In this document: one piece after another, positions 32,532 to 41,100 of the stretch
Position numbering within the stretch: the stretch's first letter is position 1
Layout: the number at the start of each line of letters is the position of its first letter
Source: Streptomonospora sp. PA3
GTDB taxonomy: Bacteria; Actinomycetota; Actinomycetes; Streptosporangiales; Streptosporangiaceae
Assembly: GCF_009728995.1 (NCBI RefSeq)
Contig: NZ_VTZW01000019.1
Coordinates: 124,001 to 188,000 of the forward strand
Direction of reading: 5' to 3'
DNA: 64,000 nucleotides
Program-made: the position numbers and the translations under genes
The notes under the pieces: model-generated
What the model was told of the DNA's origin: nothing
Database searches by the model: none
The model's input: the letters and a program-made list of their open reading frames with translations, nothing else

Positions 32532-33862
32532 CTTCCTATTCCGGGGGCGTCGGCGCCGTCGTCGGCGGAGGTACCGGCCGCGGGTGCGGCCGGGGGCGGT
32601 CCCGGGGCCGCGGCGTCTGCGTTGGCGGCCCGGCGCAGGCCGGGGGCCGCGGCGGCGATCGCCGCGACCAGCACCACGGTCGCGGCACCGCCGGTCACCA
32701 CGGCGGCGCCGGCGCCGATCAGCGGAGCCAGCGCCCCCAGGGCGAGCGCCCCCAGCGACCCGCCCACGGTGTTCTGCGCACTCCAGACGCTGTTGACGCG
32801 TCCGCGCAGCGCATCGGGGGTATGCGACTGCAGCAGCGCGAACCGCAGGATCTCCTCGACGATCTCGGCGAAGCCGAGCACCGCGAGCGCCGCCACGGCC
32901 ACCGCGAGCTGGCCCGAAGCGCCGAAGGCGGCCGAGGCGGCGCCGCAGCCCGCCACCGCCCCCAGCAGCAGCGCACCGCTGCGCCGCACGGTGCGTGTCC
33001 ACCCGCTGGAGAGGGAGGCCAGCACGGCGCCGAGCGCGGAGGCGGAGTAGAGCAGCCCGGCGGCGGTCTCCCCGGCGTGCAGCACGGTGTCGGTGAACTC
33101 CGGGATGAGCACGTAGGGCGTGGCGAAGAGCAGCTGGACGAATCCGAGCAGCAGCAGCGGTCCGACCGTGCGGTGCCGGGCGGCGAAGCGCATGCCCTCC
33201 ACCGCATCGGCCGCCATCGACCGCCGGTCCCCGCCTGAGGGCCCGGATCCGGGCGGCAGGGGCGGCAGCCGCAGCACCAGCCCCGTGGTCACCGCGCAGA
33301 CCGCCGCGGTGATGGCGAAGACGGCGGGAAACCCCCACAGGGCGATGACGGCGCCGCTGAGGGCGGGCGCGGCGATGGAGCCGAGCTGCCCGGTCAGCGC
33401 CAGCAGCGCCCCGGCCGCGGGCAGCCTCTCGCGCGGGAGCAGTCCGGGCACCGCGGCCTGCAGTGCGACGGTGCTGAAGGTGCCGACGAAGCCGTTCAGC
33501 GCCGCGCACGCGCAGATCACCGCGAAGCCCGCGGCGCCGCCGTGCGCCCACAGCGCGTTCAGCGCCAGTCCGGTGAAGGCGAGCGCGGCCGCGGCGCGCC
33601 CCGCCACGATCAGGGTGCGGCGGGGGAACCGGTCGGCCAGCACGCCCCCCACCAGCGTGCCGCCGAAGACCGACACGCCGTTGACCGCGCTGACGACGGC
33701 GACCAGGACGGAGGACCCGGTGGCCGAGTAGACCTGCAGCGGCAGCGCGACCAGCGCGAACCCGAGCCCGAAGACGGAGATGAGCCGCGCGGTGAACACC
33801 ACCCGGAACGCGCGGCTGGCGCGCAGCGGCGTCAGGTCGATGAACGCGTCCCGCGCCTTCAT
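32528..33862 (-). CDS. EntS-like MFS siderophore exporter (copy 1)
   Basis: 444 residues, 12 helices. Features of the MFS_3/EntS group: N-terminal LRASRAFRVVFTARLISVFG, GGVLADRFPRRTLIVAG (motif A), FVGTFSTVALQAAVPGLLPR and, in the second half, VEEILRFALLQSHTPDALRG. The last ~35 residues are a Pro/Ala-rich tail. Relatives export catecholate siderophores such as enterobactin. It is about half identical by eye to the exporter at 34674, so the two are paralogues. The 562 bp upstream hold no iron box that I can see, so it may be read through from the mbtH transcript or have an unrecognised promoter. Confidence 0.88.
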   Translation of the reverse strand: MKARDAFIDLTPLRASRAFRVVFTARLISVFGLGFALVALPLQVYSATGSSVLVAVVSAVNGVSVFGGTLVGGVLADRFPRRTLIVAGRAAAALAFTGLALNALWAHGGAAGFAVICACAALNGFVGTFSTVALQAAVPGLLPRERLPAAGALLALTGQLGSIAAPALSGAVIALWGFPAVFAITAAVCAVTTGLVLRLPPLPPGSGPSGGDRRSMAADAVEGMRFAARHRTVGPLLLLGFVQLLFATPYVLIPEFTDTVLHAGETAAGLLYSASALGAVLASLSSGWTRTVRRSGALLLGAVAGCGAASAAFGASGQLAVAVAALAVLGFAEIVEEILRFALLQSHTPDALRGRVNSVWSAQNTVGGSLGALALGALAPLIGAGAAVVTGGAATVVLVAAIAAAAPGLRRAANADAAAPGPPPAAPAAGTSADDGADAPGIGS

Positions 33863-34424
33863 CGCCCTGCCTCACGATGCGGGTCGGCAGCGGTGGCCCT
33901 GCTGTGCCGGCGAACGGTCGCAGCCGAGGGCCGGTTCCGCATGTACCGGGTCCGCCGCCGGAAGGCGCCGCGCCCGCCACGGCGGCGGGGGCGGCAGGCG
34001 GCCGAAACCGCGGTCGCCGACGCGGATACCCGCCGGCTGGGCGTGCGCCGGGGCGGCGAGGGCGGCGAAAGGACCGGCCCGCACCCACCGATACGGGTAC
34101 CCGCCCACTGCGTGTGCCGCGGCGGGTCGCCCGCATCGGCGGTGATCGCGCACGTGCGGCCACGCGAACCGCCCCTGGTGTTTCGCGGTTCCCGCCGAGT
34201 GGTGCCCGCCCGGGATGTCTGTCCGGGCTTCCCGCCAACCCGGCTCCTGTTCGATCGCCGCCGCAGCCGCGGATGCTCACACGCCGGATAAACGGGTGAG
34301 GCTCTCCGGAAAACGCGGACGCCGAACCCGCTCCACGATGACCGCGGGCATGAGGTCGGCGGGCATCGGCGCACCCGCACACCGGTGCGCGGGCCGCGGG
34401 CGGAGGTGCTCGCGCCGCCCCGCC
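33863..34424. other. Spacer between mbtH and the second exporter
   Basis: 562 bp with no credible gene. It holds GC-rich inverted repeats and a stretch around 34040-34100 related to the degenerate repeats of the 30-kb spacer (GGCGGCGAGGGCGGCGAAAG, then GGCCCGCACCCACCG). No iron box found. Confidence 0.45.
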
Positions 34425-34637
34425 TCACGCCTCGCCCATGGCCACGCGCAGACTGCGCGGTCGCAGGTCGGTCCAGTTCTCCTCGACGTAGGCGAGGGCG
34501 CTCTCGCGGTCCACCGGGCCGAGCACCTGCCGCCAGCCCTCGGGCACCGCGGCGAACTCCGGCCACAGCGAGTGCTGCTCCTCGTCGTTGACCAGCACCA
34601 GGAAGCGGCCCTCGGGGTCGTCGAACGGGTTACTCAT
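34425..34637 (-). CDS. mbtH: MbtH-like NRPS chaperone
   Basis: 70 residues. MbtH-like proteins bind NRPS adenylation domains and are needed for their folding or activity. The family pattern is complete: NPFDD at the N-terminus, [24 protein letters not shown], and the C-terminal [15 protein letters not shown] (TDLRPxSL). AAAGGA lies 8 nt before the ATG. An iron box at 34655-34673 sits immediately upstream, so it is iron regulated. It presumably serves the five adenylation domains of the two NRPSs 3.5-22 kb upstream on the same strand. Confidence 0.96.
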   Translation of the reverse strand: MSNPFDDPEGRFLVLVNDEEQHSLWPEFAAVPEGWRQVLGPVDRESALAYVEENWTDLRPRSLRVAMGEA

Positions 34638-34654
34638 ACCGCGGATCCTTTCTT

Positions 34655-34673
34655 TTAGGCAAGGCTTACCTTA
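34655..34673 (-). promoter_or_regulatory. Iron box before mbtH
   Basis: TTAGGCAAGGCTTACCTTA, 19 bp, close to the IdeR/DmdR consensus, lies 18 bp before the mbtH start and directly abuts the stop codon of the exporter gene at 34674. A TTGATA (minus strand, about 34674-34679) may be the -35 element. Confidence 0.85.
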
Positions 34674-35948
34674 TCAATCTGGTAGATCGTCGGGAAGGGG
34701 CGGTGCGACGCCGCGGGTGGCCAGCAGGCCGGGCGCGGTCAGGGCGATCGCGCCGGCCAGCACCGCCCCCGCCGCCCCGGCCGCCATCAGCGCCGCCGCG
34801 GTGCCCAGGACCGCGGCGAGCGCGCCCATCAGCGTCGCGCCCAGCGACCCGCCCGCCGCGGCCTGGGCCAGCCAGGCGCTGTTCACCCGTCCGCGCAGCG
34901 CATCGGGGGTGTGGGCCTGGATCAGGGAATAGCGCAGGATCTCCTCGACCGCCTGGCAGCACCCCAGCAGCACCAGCGCCCCCAGCGCCGCCGCCGCGCT
35001 GCGCCCGGCGCCCAGCAGCACCACCGACACCCCGCACATCGCCACCGCCGCGGGCACGATCGCGCCGGCGCGGCCGACGCTGCCCGTCCACCCGCTGGTC
35101 AGCGACGCCAGCAGCGCGCCGGCGGCCGGTGCGGTGTAGAGCAGCCCGGCGAGGGCGGCGTCGCCGCCGAGCACGCGGTCGGTGAACTCGGGGATCAGCA
35201 CCATGGGCATGGTGAACAGCACCTGGATGAAGCCGAGCAGCAGCAGCGGGCGCACGACGGGGCTGCCCGCCACGAACGCCAGGCCGTCGGCGACCGCGCG
35301 CAGCGCGGGGACCGCGGCGGCGGAGGTGTCGGCCTGCGTGGGCGGGACGAACCACACCGCCGCGGTGGCGGCGGCGGCGATCGCGCAGGTCGCGATGTAC
35401 CCGGCGCCGACGCCGCCGAGCGAGATCAGCGCCCCGCCCAGCGCCGGGGCCGTCACGGCGCCGAGCTGGGCGGTCAGCGCGAACAGCGCGCCGGCGGCGG
35501 CCAGCCGGTGCGGGCCCACCAGCGCCGGCACCATGGACTGCTGGGCGATCAGGCCCATGGTGCCGATGACGCCGTTGACGGCGGCGCACACGTAGACCAC
35601 CGCCAGCAGGGGGCCGCCCGGCAGGTAGGTGTTGACCGCGAAAACGCCCACGACCAGCGCTTCCACGCCGAGGCTGGCGAGCATGAGCCGGCGCCGGTCC
35701 AACCGGTCGGCGAGCAGCCCGCCCAGCACGGTCCCGCCGAAGCTGGCCAGCCCGTTGACGACGGTGACGCTGGCGACCAGCACCGAGGAGCCGGTCATGG
35801 CATAGACCTGCATCGGCAGGGCGACCAGCCGGAACCCCCCGCCGAACAGGGAGATGAGCCGCACCGCGAAGACGATCCGGAACCCTCTGCCGCTGCGCAG
35901 CGGACTCAGGTCGATGACGAGTCCCCGCAGGACCGGCCTCGCGGCCAC
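34674..35948 (-). CDS. EntS-like MFS siderophore exporter (copy 2)
   Basis: 424 residues from a GTG at 35948 with AGGAG 5 nt upstream, preferred over the in-frame ATG at 36023. Twelve helices with the same landmarks as the exporter at 32528: LRSGRGFRIVFAVRLISLFG, GGLLADRLDRRRLMLAS, VIGTMGLIAQQSMVPALVGP and VEEILRYSLIQAHTPDALRG. It lacks the long C-terminal tail of copy 1. It probably exports the catecholate product of the adjacent assembly line. The mbtH iron box begins right after its stop codon. Confidence 0.88.
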   Translation of the reverse strand: MAARPVLRGLVIDLSPLRSGRGFRIVFAVRLISLFGGGFRLVALPMQVYAMTGSSVLVASVTVVNGLASFGGTVLGGLLADRLDRRRLMLASLGVEALVVGVFAVNTYLPGGPLLAVVYVCAAVNGVIGTMGLIAQQSMVPALVGPHRLAAAGALFALTAQLGAVTAPALGGALISLGGVGAGYIATCAIAAAATAAVWFVPPTQADTSAAAVPALRAVADGLAFVAGSPVVRPLLLLGFIQVLFTMPMVLIPEFTDRVLGGDAALAGLLYTAPAAGALLASLTSGWTGSVGRAGAIVPAAVAMCGVSVVLLGAGRSAAAALGALVLLGCCQAVEEILRYSLIQAHTPDALRGRVNSAWLAQAAAGGSLGATLMGALAAVLGTAAALMAAGAAGAVLAGAIALTAPGLLATRGVAPPLPDDLPD

Positions 35949-36041
35949 GCCGACTCCTTTCCTCGGTACCGGGCGGGACTGGAGGCGGGTTCGCCGGCGC
36001 GCCGCCGAGCACAACCCTGCCATCGCGGGATCCGCTCGCTC

Positions 36042-36671
36042 TCACTCCCGCGCCCGGACGAACAGGGCCGCGCGCTTGTGGGGCAGGTCGGCTTCGGTGA
36101 TGAAGGCGAGGCCGGCCTTGCGGGCCGCGCGGCAGGCTGCGGCGTTTCCCGCGTCGGGTTCCATGACGATGCGGCGGCAGGCCGGGTCGGCGGCGAAGAC
36201 CGCGGCGGCGAAGGCGTCGAGGATCTCCGCTCCCACGCCGCGGCCGATCGCGCCGGGGTCGCCGATGGCGATGTGGAACCCGATGTCGTGCGGATCGGCG
36301 TCGTAGTGCGGGGCGACGACGTCGCGGGCGGCGCGGTAGAGCTCGACGTAGGCGAGGTCGGCGCCGTCGCGGCTGACGATGAACGGCCGCGAGAAGGTGC
36401 CCGCGCGCTGGGCGGCGATCTCCTCGGCCCAGCGCTCCCGGCTCCAGGCCTGATCGAAGAAGGGGGCGACGTGGGGCAGGTGCATCCAGGCGTGCACGGT
36501 CTCCAGGTCGGCGCCGTGGGGCCGGGCCGGGCGCGCGGCGTAGGGGGCGGCCGGTTCGGGCTCCGGAGGCGGGCCCGCGGCCAGGACGCGGGCGTCGACG
36601 GGGATCTCGCGGCGGCACAGGCCGCCGGCACCGGCCGCCGGCGCGCTGCCGCTCGATTCGGGCACGGACAC
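36042..36671 (-). CDS. GNAT acyltransferase, IucB/RhbD-like (N-hydroxy-amine acylation)
   Basis: 209 residues from a GTG at 36671 (AAAGGTGA upstream); the frame is open far upstream but only as a shadow of the repeat spacer. The siderophore-acetyltransferase fold (Acetyltransf_8) is visible: VHAWMHLPHVAPFFDQAWSR, FIVSRDGADLAYVELYRAAR, then DIGFHIAIGDPGAIGRGVGA with the acyl-CoA loop, and RRIVMEPDAGNAAACRAARK. Relatives put an acetyl or other acyl group on N-hydroxylysine or N-hydroxyornithine to complete a hydroxamate. With the N-hydroxylase at 58580 it supports a hydroxamate arm in the product. It could instead acylate a nascent siderophore. It lies 93 bp upstream of the exporter gene. Confidence 0.85.
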   Translation of the reverse strand: MSVPESSGSAPAAGAGGLCRREIPVDARVLAAGPPPEPEPAAPYAARPARPHGADLETVHAWMHLPHVAPFFDQAWSRERWAEEIAAQRAGTFSRPFIVSRDGADLAYVELYRAARDVVAPHYDADPHDIGFHIAIGDPGAIGRGVGAEILDAFAAAVFAADPACRRIVMEPDAGNAAACRAARKAGLAFITEADLPHKRAALFVRARE

Positions 36672-36814
36672 GTCGTCACCTTTCGGATCTCGCCCCGCCG
36701 GGCGGGGGGTGGGCATCGGGGGGTGGGTGGTTGCGGGCGTCGTCGGGTTGCTACGGAGGCCCGCGGAGGACGGTGCGCGTCTCCGGCGGGCGGGGCATCG
36801 GAAGGGACCTCCGA

Positions 36815-37010
36815 GAGCCCCGCGGGGCGGCCACCCTGAGCAGCTGCGGCAACAGGGCTGGGGTGCGCGCAGCGCTGCGCGCCGGCTCGCCGCCGAGCGG
36901 CGGTGCACCTTCGCGTCGAAGGCCGGCCACCGCCGGCGCGGCTCCACCTCGAAAGCACAGCACGCGCGACGGCAAGCAAGCGGCGCGTCAGCGCCACCGT
37001 TGGGGCGGTG
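36815..37010 (-). repeat. Long self-complementary repeat, copy 3 (inverted)
   Basis: Related to copies 1 and 2 but in the opposite orientation and more diverged. On the plus strand it reads CTGCGGCAACAGGG, GCGCGCAGCGCTGCGCGC and GGCTCGCCGCCGAGC, and a loop with CGGCCACCGCCGGCGCGGCT; the other arm is weaker (GACGGCAAGCAAGCGGCGCG). It fills most of the 455-bp gap (36672-37126) between the acyltransferase and the binding-protein gene. Confidence 0.62.
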
Positions 37011-37126
37011 GTGGGCGACGGGCGGGCAGGCAAGCACGTGACAGCCTCTGCAGCCCCTCTCCCCTTTCTCTGCGGTGGCGGGTTGCGGAGGGTTCCCGGG
37101 ACTCCTCGCCCTCGGGCCGCCGGCGG

Positions 37127-38098
37127 TCACAACTCCTGCAGCACCCGTTCCTCCAGTTGGTCGAAGAGGGCCAGGCCGGTCGTGTAGCTCATCGCGCCCA
37201 GCTGCGGGACGGCATAGACCCGGTCGTTGCGGACCGGCTCCACCTCCTTCCACGGCCCGCTGTCCATCACCTCCTGGACGGGGCCGGTGGGCTCGCCCTG
37301 CGCGTCGGCGCGGGTGAGGACCGCGTCGTACTCGTCGAGCCGGTCCAGCCGCTCCAGGGGCAGGGACTCGCTGAAGGCGCCGTCGTCCGACTCCGGGGTG
37401 AACCGCAGGCCCGCGTCGGCGGGCACGGTGGTGCCGTGCGCGCCCTGGTGCTCCAGGGTCCAGTTGCCGTCGCCGTAGGCGTCGACGGAGGCGAACAGGG
37501 TGTCGGAGAGCACCCCGGAGTACTCCTCCTGCAGTTCGGCGGCGCGGGCGTCGTACTCCTCGATCAGTTCGGAGTGGGCGTCGGCGACCCCGGCGGCGTC
37601 GGCGATGCGCCGGTTCATGTCCTTCCACTCCGAGGGCCTGTTCATCGCGGCGACCGCCACGGGGGCGATCCGCTCCAGTTCGGAGTAGTCGAACTCCATG
37701 GCCGCGGGCAGCCCGGAGACGATCAGGTCGGGACGGAGCTCGGCGACCTTCTCCACGTTGATCTCCAGGTCGCGGCCCACCTGGGGGAGCTTCTGGGCCT
37801 TCTCCAGCTCCTCGGGCGTCATACCGGTGTCCTGGGTACCGCTGGACACGCCCACGAGCCCGGCGTCCTCCACCGAGATCAGGGCGGTGACGGCCCAGCC
37901 GATGGCGACGACGCGCCGGGGGTCGCGCGGGATCTGCACGGGCTGCTCGGCGTGGTCGCTGGTGAACTCGCGGGTGGGCGCCGCCTGCTCCTCCTGGCCC
38001 TGGCCGGCGGTGCCTCCGGTGCAGGCGCTGAGGGCGAGCACGGCCGCGGCGAGCAGGCCGGCGGCCCAGCGGGGGGACGGGGCGGGGGATCGTCTCAT
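37127..38098 (-). CDS. Iron-siderophore ABC transporter substrate-binding lipoprotein
   Basis: 323 residues. Signal peptide with lipobox LALSAC (Cys about residue 26) for membrane anchoring. The mature part is a class III helical-backbone binding protein: RRVVAIGWAVTALISVEDAG, LRPDLIVSGLPAAMEFDYSE, LEHQGAHGTTVPADAGLRF and a C-terminal DRVYAVPQLGAMSYTTGLAL. It captures the ferric siderophore outside the cell and hands it to a permease, which is not in the window. AGGAGA is 4 nt before the ATG. The gene starts about 80 bp after the NRPS stop, so it is likely in the same operon. Confidence 0.92.
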   Translation of the reverse strand: MRRSPAPSPRWAAGLLAAAVLALSACTGGTAGQGQEEQAAPTREFTSDHAEQPVQIPRDPRRVVAIGWAVTALISVEDAGLVGVSSGTQDTGMTPEELEKAQKLPQVGRDLEINVEKVAELRPDLIVSGLPAAMEFDYSELERIAPVAVAAMNRPSEWKDMNRRIADAAGVADAHSELIEEYDARAAELQEEYSGVLSDTLFASVDAYGDGNWTLEHQGAHGTTVPADAGLRFTPESDDGAFSESLPLERLDRLDEYDAVLTRADAQGEPTGPVQEVMDSGPWKEVEPVRNDRVYAVPQLGAMSYTTGLALFDQLEERVLQEL

Positions 38099-38180
38099 CG
38101 GTTCTCCTGGGGTTGGACGGGGTTTGCCGGACGGGGTCGGTGGCGGGTGCGGCGCAGCGGGCGCCGCCGGGCGGGCGCGG

Positions 38181-41100
38181 TCACGCTCGGGGATCCGGGG
38201 CGGCGGCGAGGCGGGCGGCGAGGACGGGGCCGATCACCGCCAGGCCCTCGGCCGTGAGCAGGTCGTCGTGGACGGCGGGGACCTCGTGGTGCTCGATCCG
38301 GCCGCCGATGTAGGGCGCCCAGATCTCGGCGGCACCGGCGGGGGCGTCCTTGGCCGTGAAGCACAGCGCGTCGCCGGGGTGGCGGCGCGGTTCCTCGGCG
38401 GCGGAGGCGGACAGGATGCGCTCGGCCCAGCGGCGGTTGGTCCCGATCAGGTCGGGGTCGCCGTGTTCGGCGCCGACGGCGGCGGCGAGCGCCGCGGCGT
38501 CGGGCTCGCCCCGCTGCTCCTGAGGCCGCGCGGGGGCCGCGTCGGCGCGCCGGGCGTGCCAGGGCGCGGGATAGGCGTCGAGTAGGGCGAGCAGCTCCAC
38601 CTCGTGCCCCGCATCGGCCAGTTCGGCGGCCACCGCCTGGGCGAGCGTGCCGCCGAAGGACCATCCGGCCAGCCGGTAGGGGCCGTGGGGGCACGCGCGG
38701 CGGATGCGCTCGGCGTAGACGGGCGCGAGGCCGGCGAGGGTCGGGGCGCCGGCCGTGTCCGGCGGGGGCGCGTCCACGCCCAGGATCGGCACTTCGGGGC
38801 CGAGGTGGCGGCGCAGTCCGACGAAGGCCAGGCTGAGGCCGCCGGCCGGGTGGAGGCAGAACAGCGGTGGCCCGTCCCCGCTGGCGCGCAGCGCCACGAC
38901 GCCGGGCTCGCCGGAGGCGCCCGGCGCGACGGTGCGGCCGGGGCGCGTGCCCCGCGATGCCAGGTGCGCGGCGAGCGCGGCGGGCGTGGGGTTGGCGAAC
39001 AGGTCGGCGATCCGCACCGCGGCGCCGGTCTCCGCCTCGATCCGGGAGCGCAGCCGCACCAGCAGCATCGAGTGGCCGCCCAGGTCGAAGAAGTCGTCGT
39101 CGGCGCCGGCGAAGGGCGCGCCCAGGACCTCGGCGAAGACCTCGCACAGCACCGCCTCGGCGGCGTCGCGTGGCTCGCGGCCGGGCGGCGGCGCCAGCGC
39201 GGCGGGGTCGGGGGCCGGCAGTGCGGCGCGGTCGAGCTTGCCGTGCGCGGTCAGCGGCAGCGACACCAGCGGCACGAAGGCCGCGGGCACCATGTAGTCG
39301 GGCAGCCGCTCGGACAGGTGGGCGCGCAGGCCGGCGGCGTCCACCGCGTCGGACGCGGCCCCTGTCCCGCCCGGCTCTCCCGGTCGCGCGTCCGCGCCGG
39401 GACACTCCCTCCGATCGGGCTCGGCGATGATGTAGGCGACCAGCCGCCGGTCGCCGGGAGCGGCCTCCCAGGTGTCGACCGCGGCCTGGGCGACGCCGGG
39501 GTGCTCGCTCAGCGCCGCGGCGATCTCCCCCGGCTCGACGCGGAACCCGCGCACCTTGACCTGGTCGTCGGCCCGGCCGACGTAGTCCACCGCCCCGTCG
39601 GGCATGCGCCGCACCAGGTCGCCGGTGCGGTACATGCGCGCGCCGGAGGCGCCGAAGGGGTCGGCGACGAACCGGTCGGCCGTCAGCCCGCGGCGGTGCA
39701 GGTAGCCGCGCGCCAGCCCGGCGCCGCCCAGGTACAGCTCCCCCACCACGCCCGCGGGAACCGGGCGCAGCCGCTCGTCGAGCACGTAGGCGGCGGTGTT
39801 GGCGGTGGGCGCGCCCACGACCGGGCGCTCGTGGTCGCCCGACCGAGCAGCGAGCGCGTCCACGGTCGCCTCGGTGGGTCCGTACAGGTTGAAGGCGGCG
39901 GTGCCCCGCTGCTCCAGGTCGCGCAGCCGCCTCCACAGCGATGCGGGTACCGCCTCACCGCCCACGCCGAGGGTCACCGGTGTGTGCGTGCCCGCCTCGC
40001 CCAGGCCGGCGCGGATGAGCTGCAGCAGGTGGGAGGGGGTCACCTCGATGAAGTCGATCCGCTCGGCGCGGATGCGCTCGACGAGCAGGGCCGGGTCGTG
40101 CATGGCGTCCTCGGTGACGATGTGCACCGCGTGGCCGTCCAGCAGCCACAGCTGCGGCTGCCAGGCGGCGTCGAAGGAGAACGACCAGGCGTGGCCGACG
40201 CGCAGCCGGTCGCGGCCGGCGCGGCGCCGGGTGGGCCGGTGCAGGGTCTCGCGGTGGCTGCGGAAGAGGTTGGCGACGCTGCGGTGGGCGACCGCCACGC
40301 CCTTGGGCCGCCCGGTGGAGCCGGAGGTGTAGACGACGTAGGCGGGGTGGTCGGGGTGCAGCGGCGCGGTGCGGTCGGCGTCGGTCGGGTCGGTCGCGGG
40401 CCGCGCGGCCCCGGTCTCGGGTGTCAGCACCAGGCGCCGGCCGGCCCCCAGCGCGGCGGCGCGCTCGTCCTGCTCCGGGGACGCGACGGTGAGCAGCGGG
40501 CCGGCGTCGGCGAGCATGTGGGCGATGCGCTCGTCGGGGTAGGCCGGGTCGATCGGCAGGTAGGCGGCGCCCGCTTTGAGCGCGGCCAGGATCGTGACCA
40601 GGGTCTGGGCCGAACGCGGCAGCAGCAGCGCCACGACGGCCTCCGGGCCGGCCCCGCGCGCGATCAGCTCGTGGGCGAGCCGGTTGGCGCGCTCGTTCAG
40701 TTCCGCGAAGGTGTAGCGCTCGCCCTCGCACACCAGCGCCGGATGTTCGGGGCCGTCGGCGACCGCGGCCTCGAACAGGGCGGGCAGGGTGGCCGGGGCG
40801 GGCACGTCCAGGCGAGGGCCGGCGGCGTCCCGGGCGAGCCGGGCGGACTCCTCGCCGGCGAGCAGGTCGAGGCCGCCGATGGGCGCGGCGGGGTCCGCCG
40901 CCGCCGACTCCAGCAGCCGCTCCAGCCGCAGCGCGATGTTGCGTACGGTCGGCCCGTCGAACAGGTCGGCGCTGTAGTCGAGGGTGCAGCGCATCGGGCC
41001 GCCGTCGGCGCCGTCGGCACCGGGGTCGCGGAACTCCAGGGCCAGGTCGAACTTGCCGCCGGGCGCGGCCACCGGTTCGCGCGTGGTTTCGAGGCCCGCC

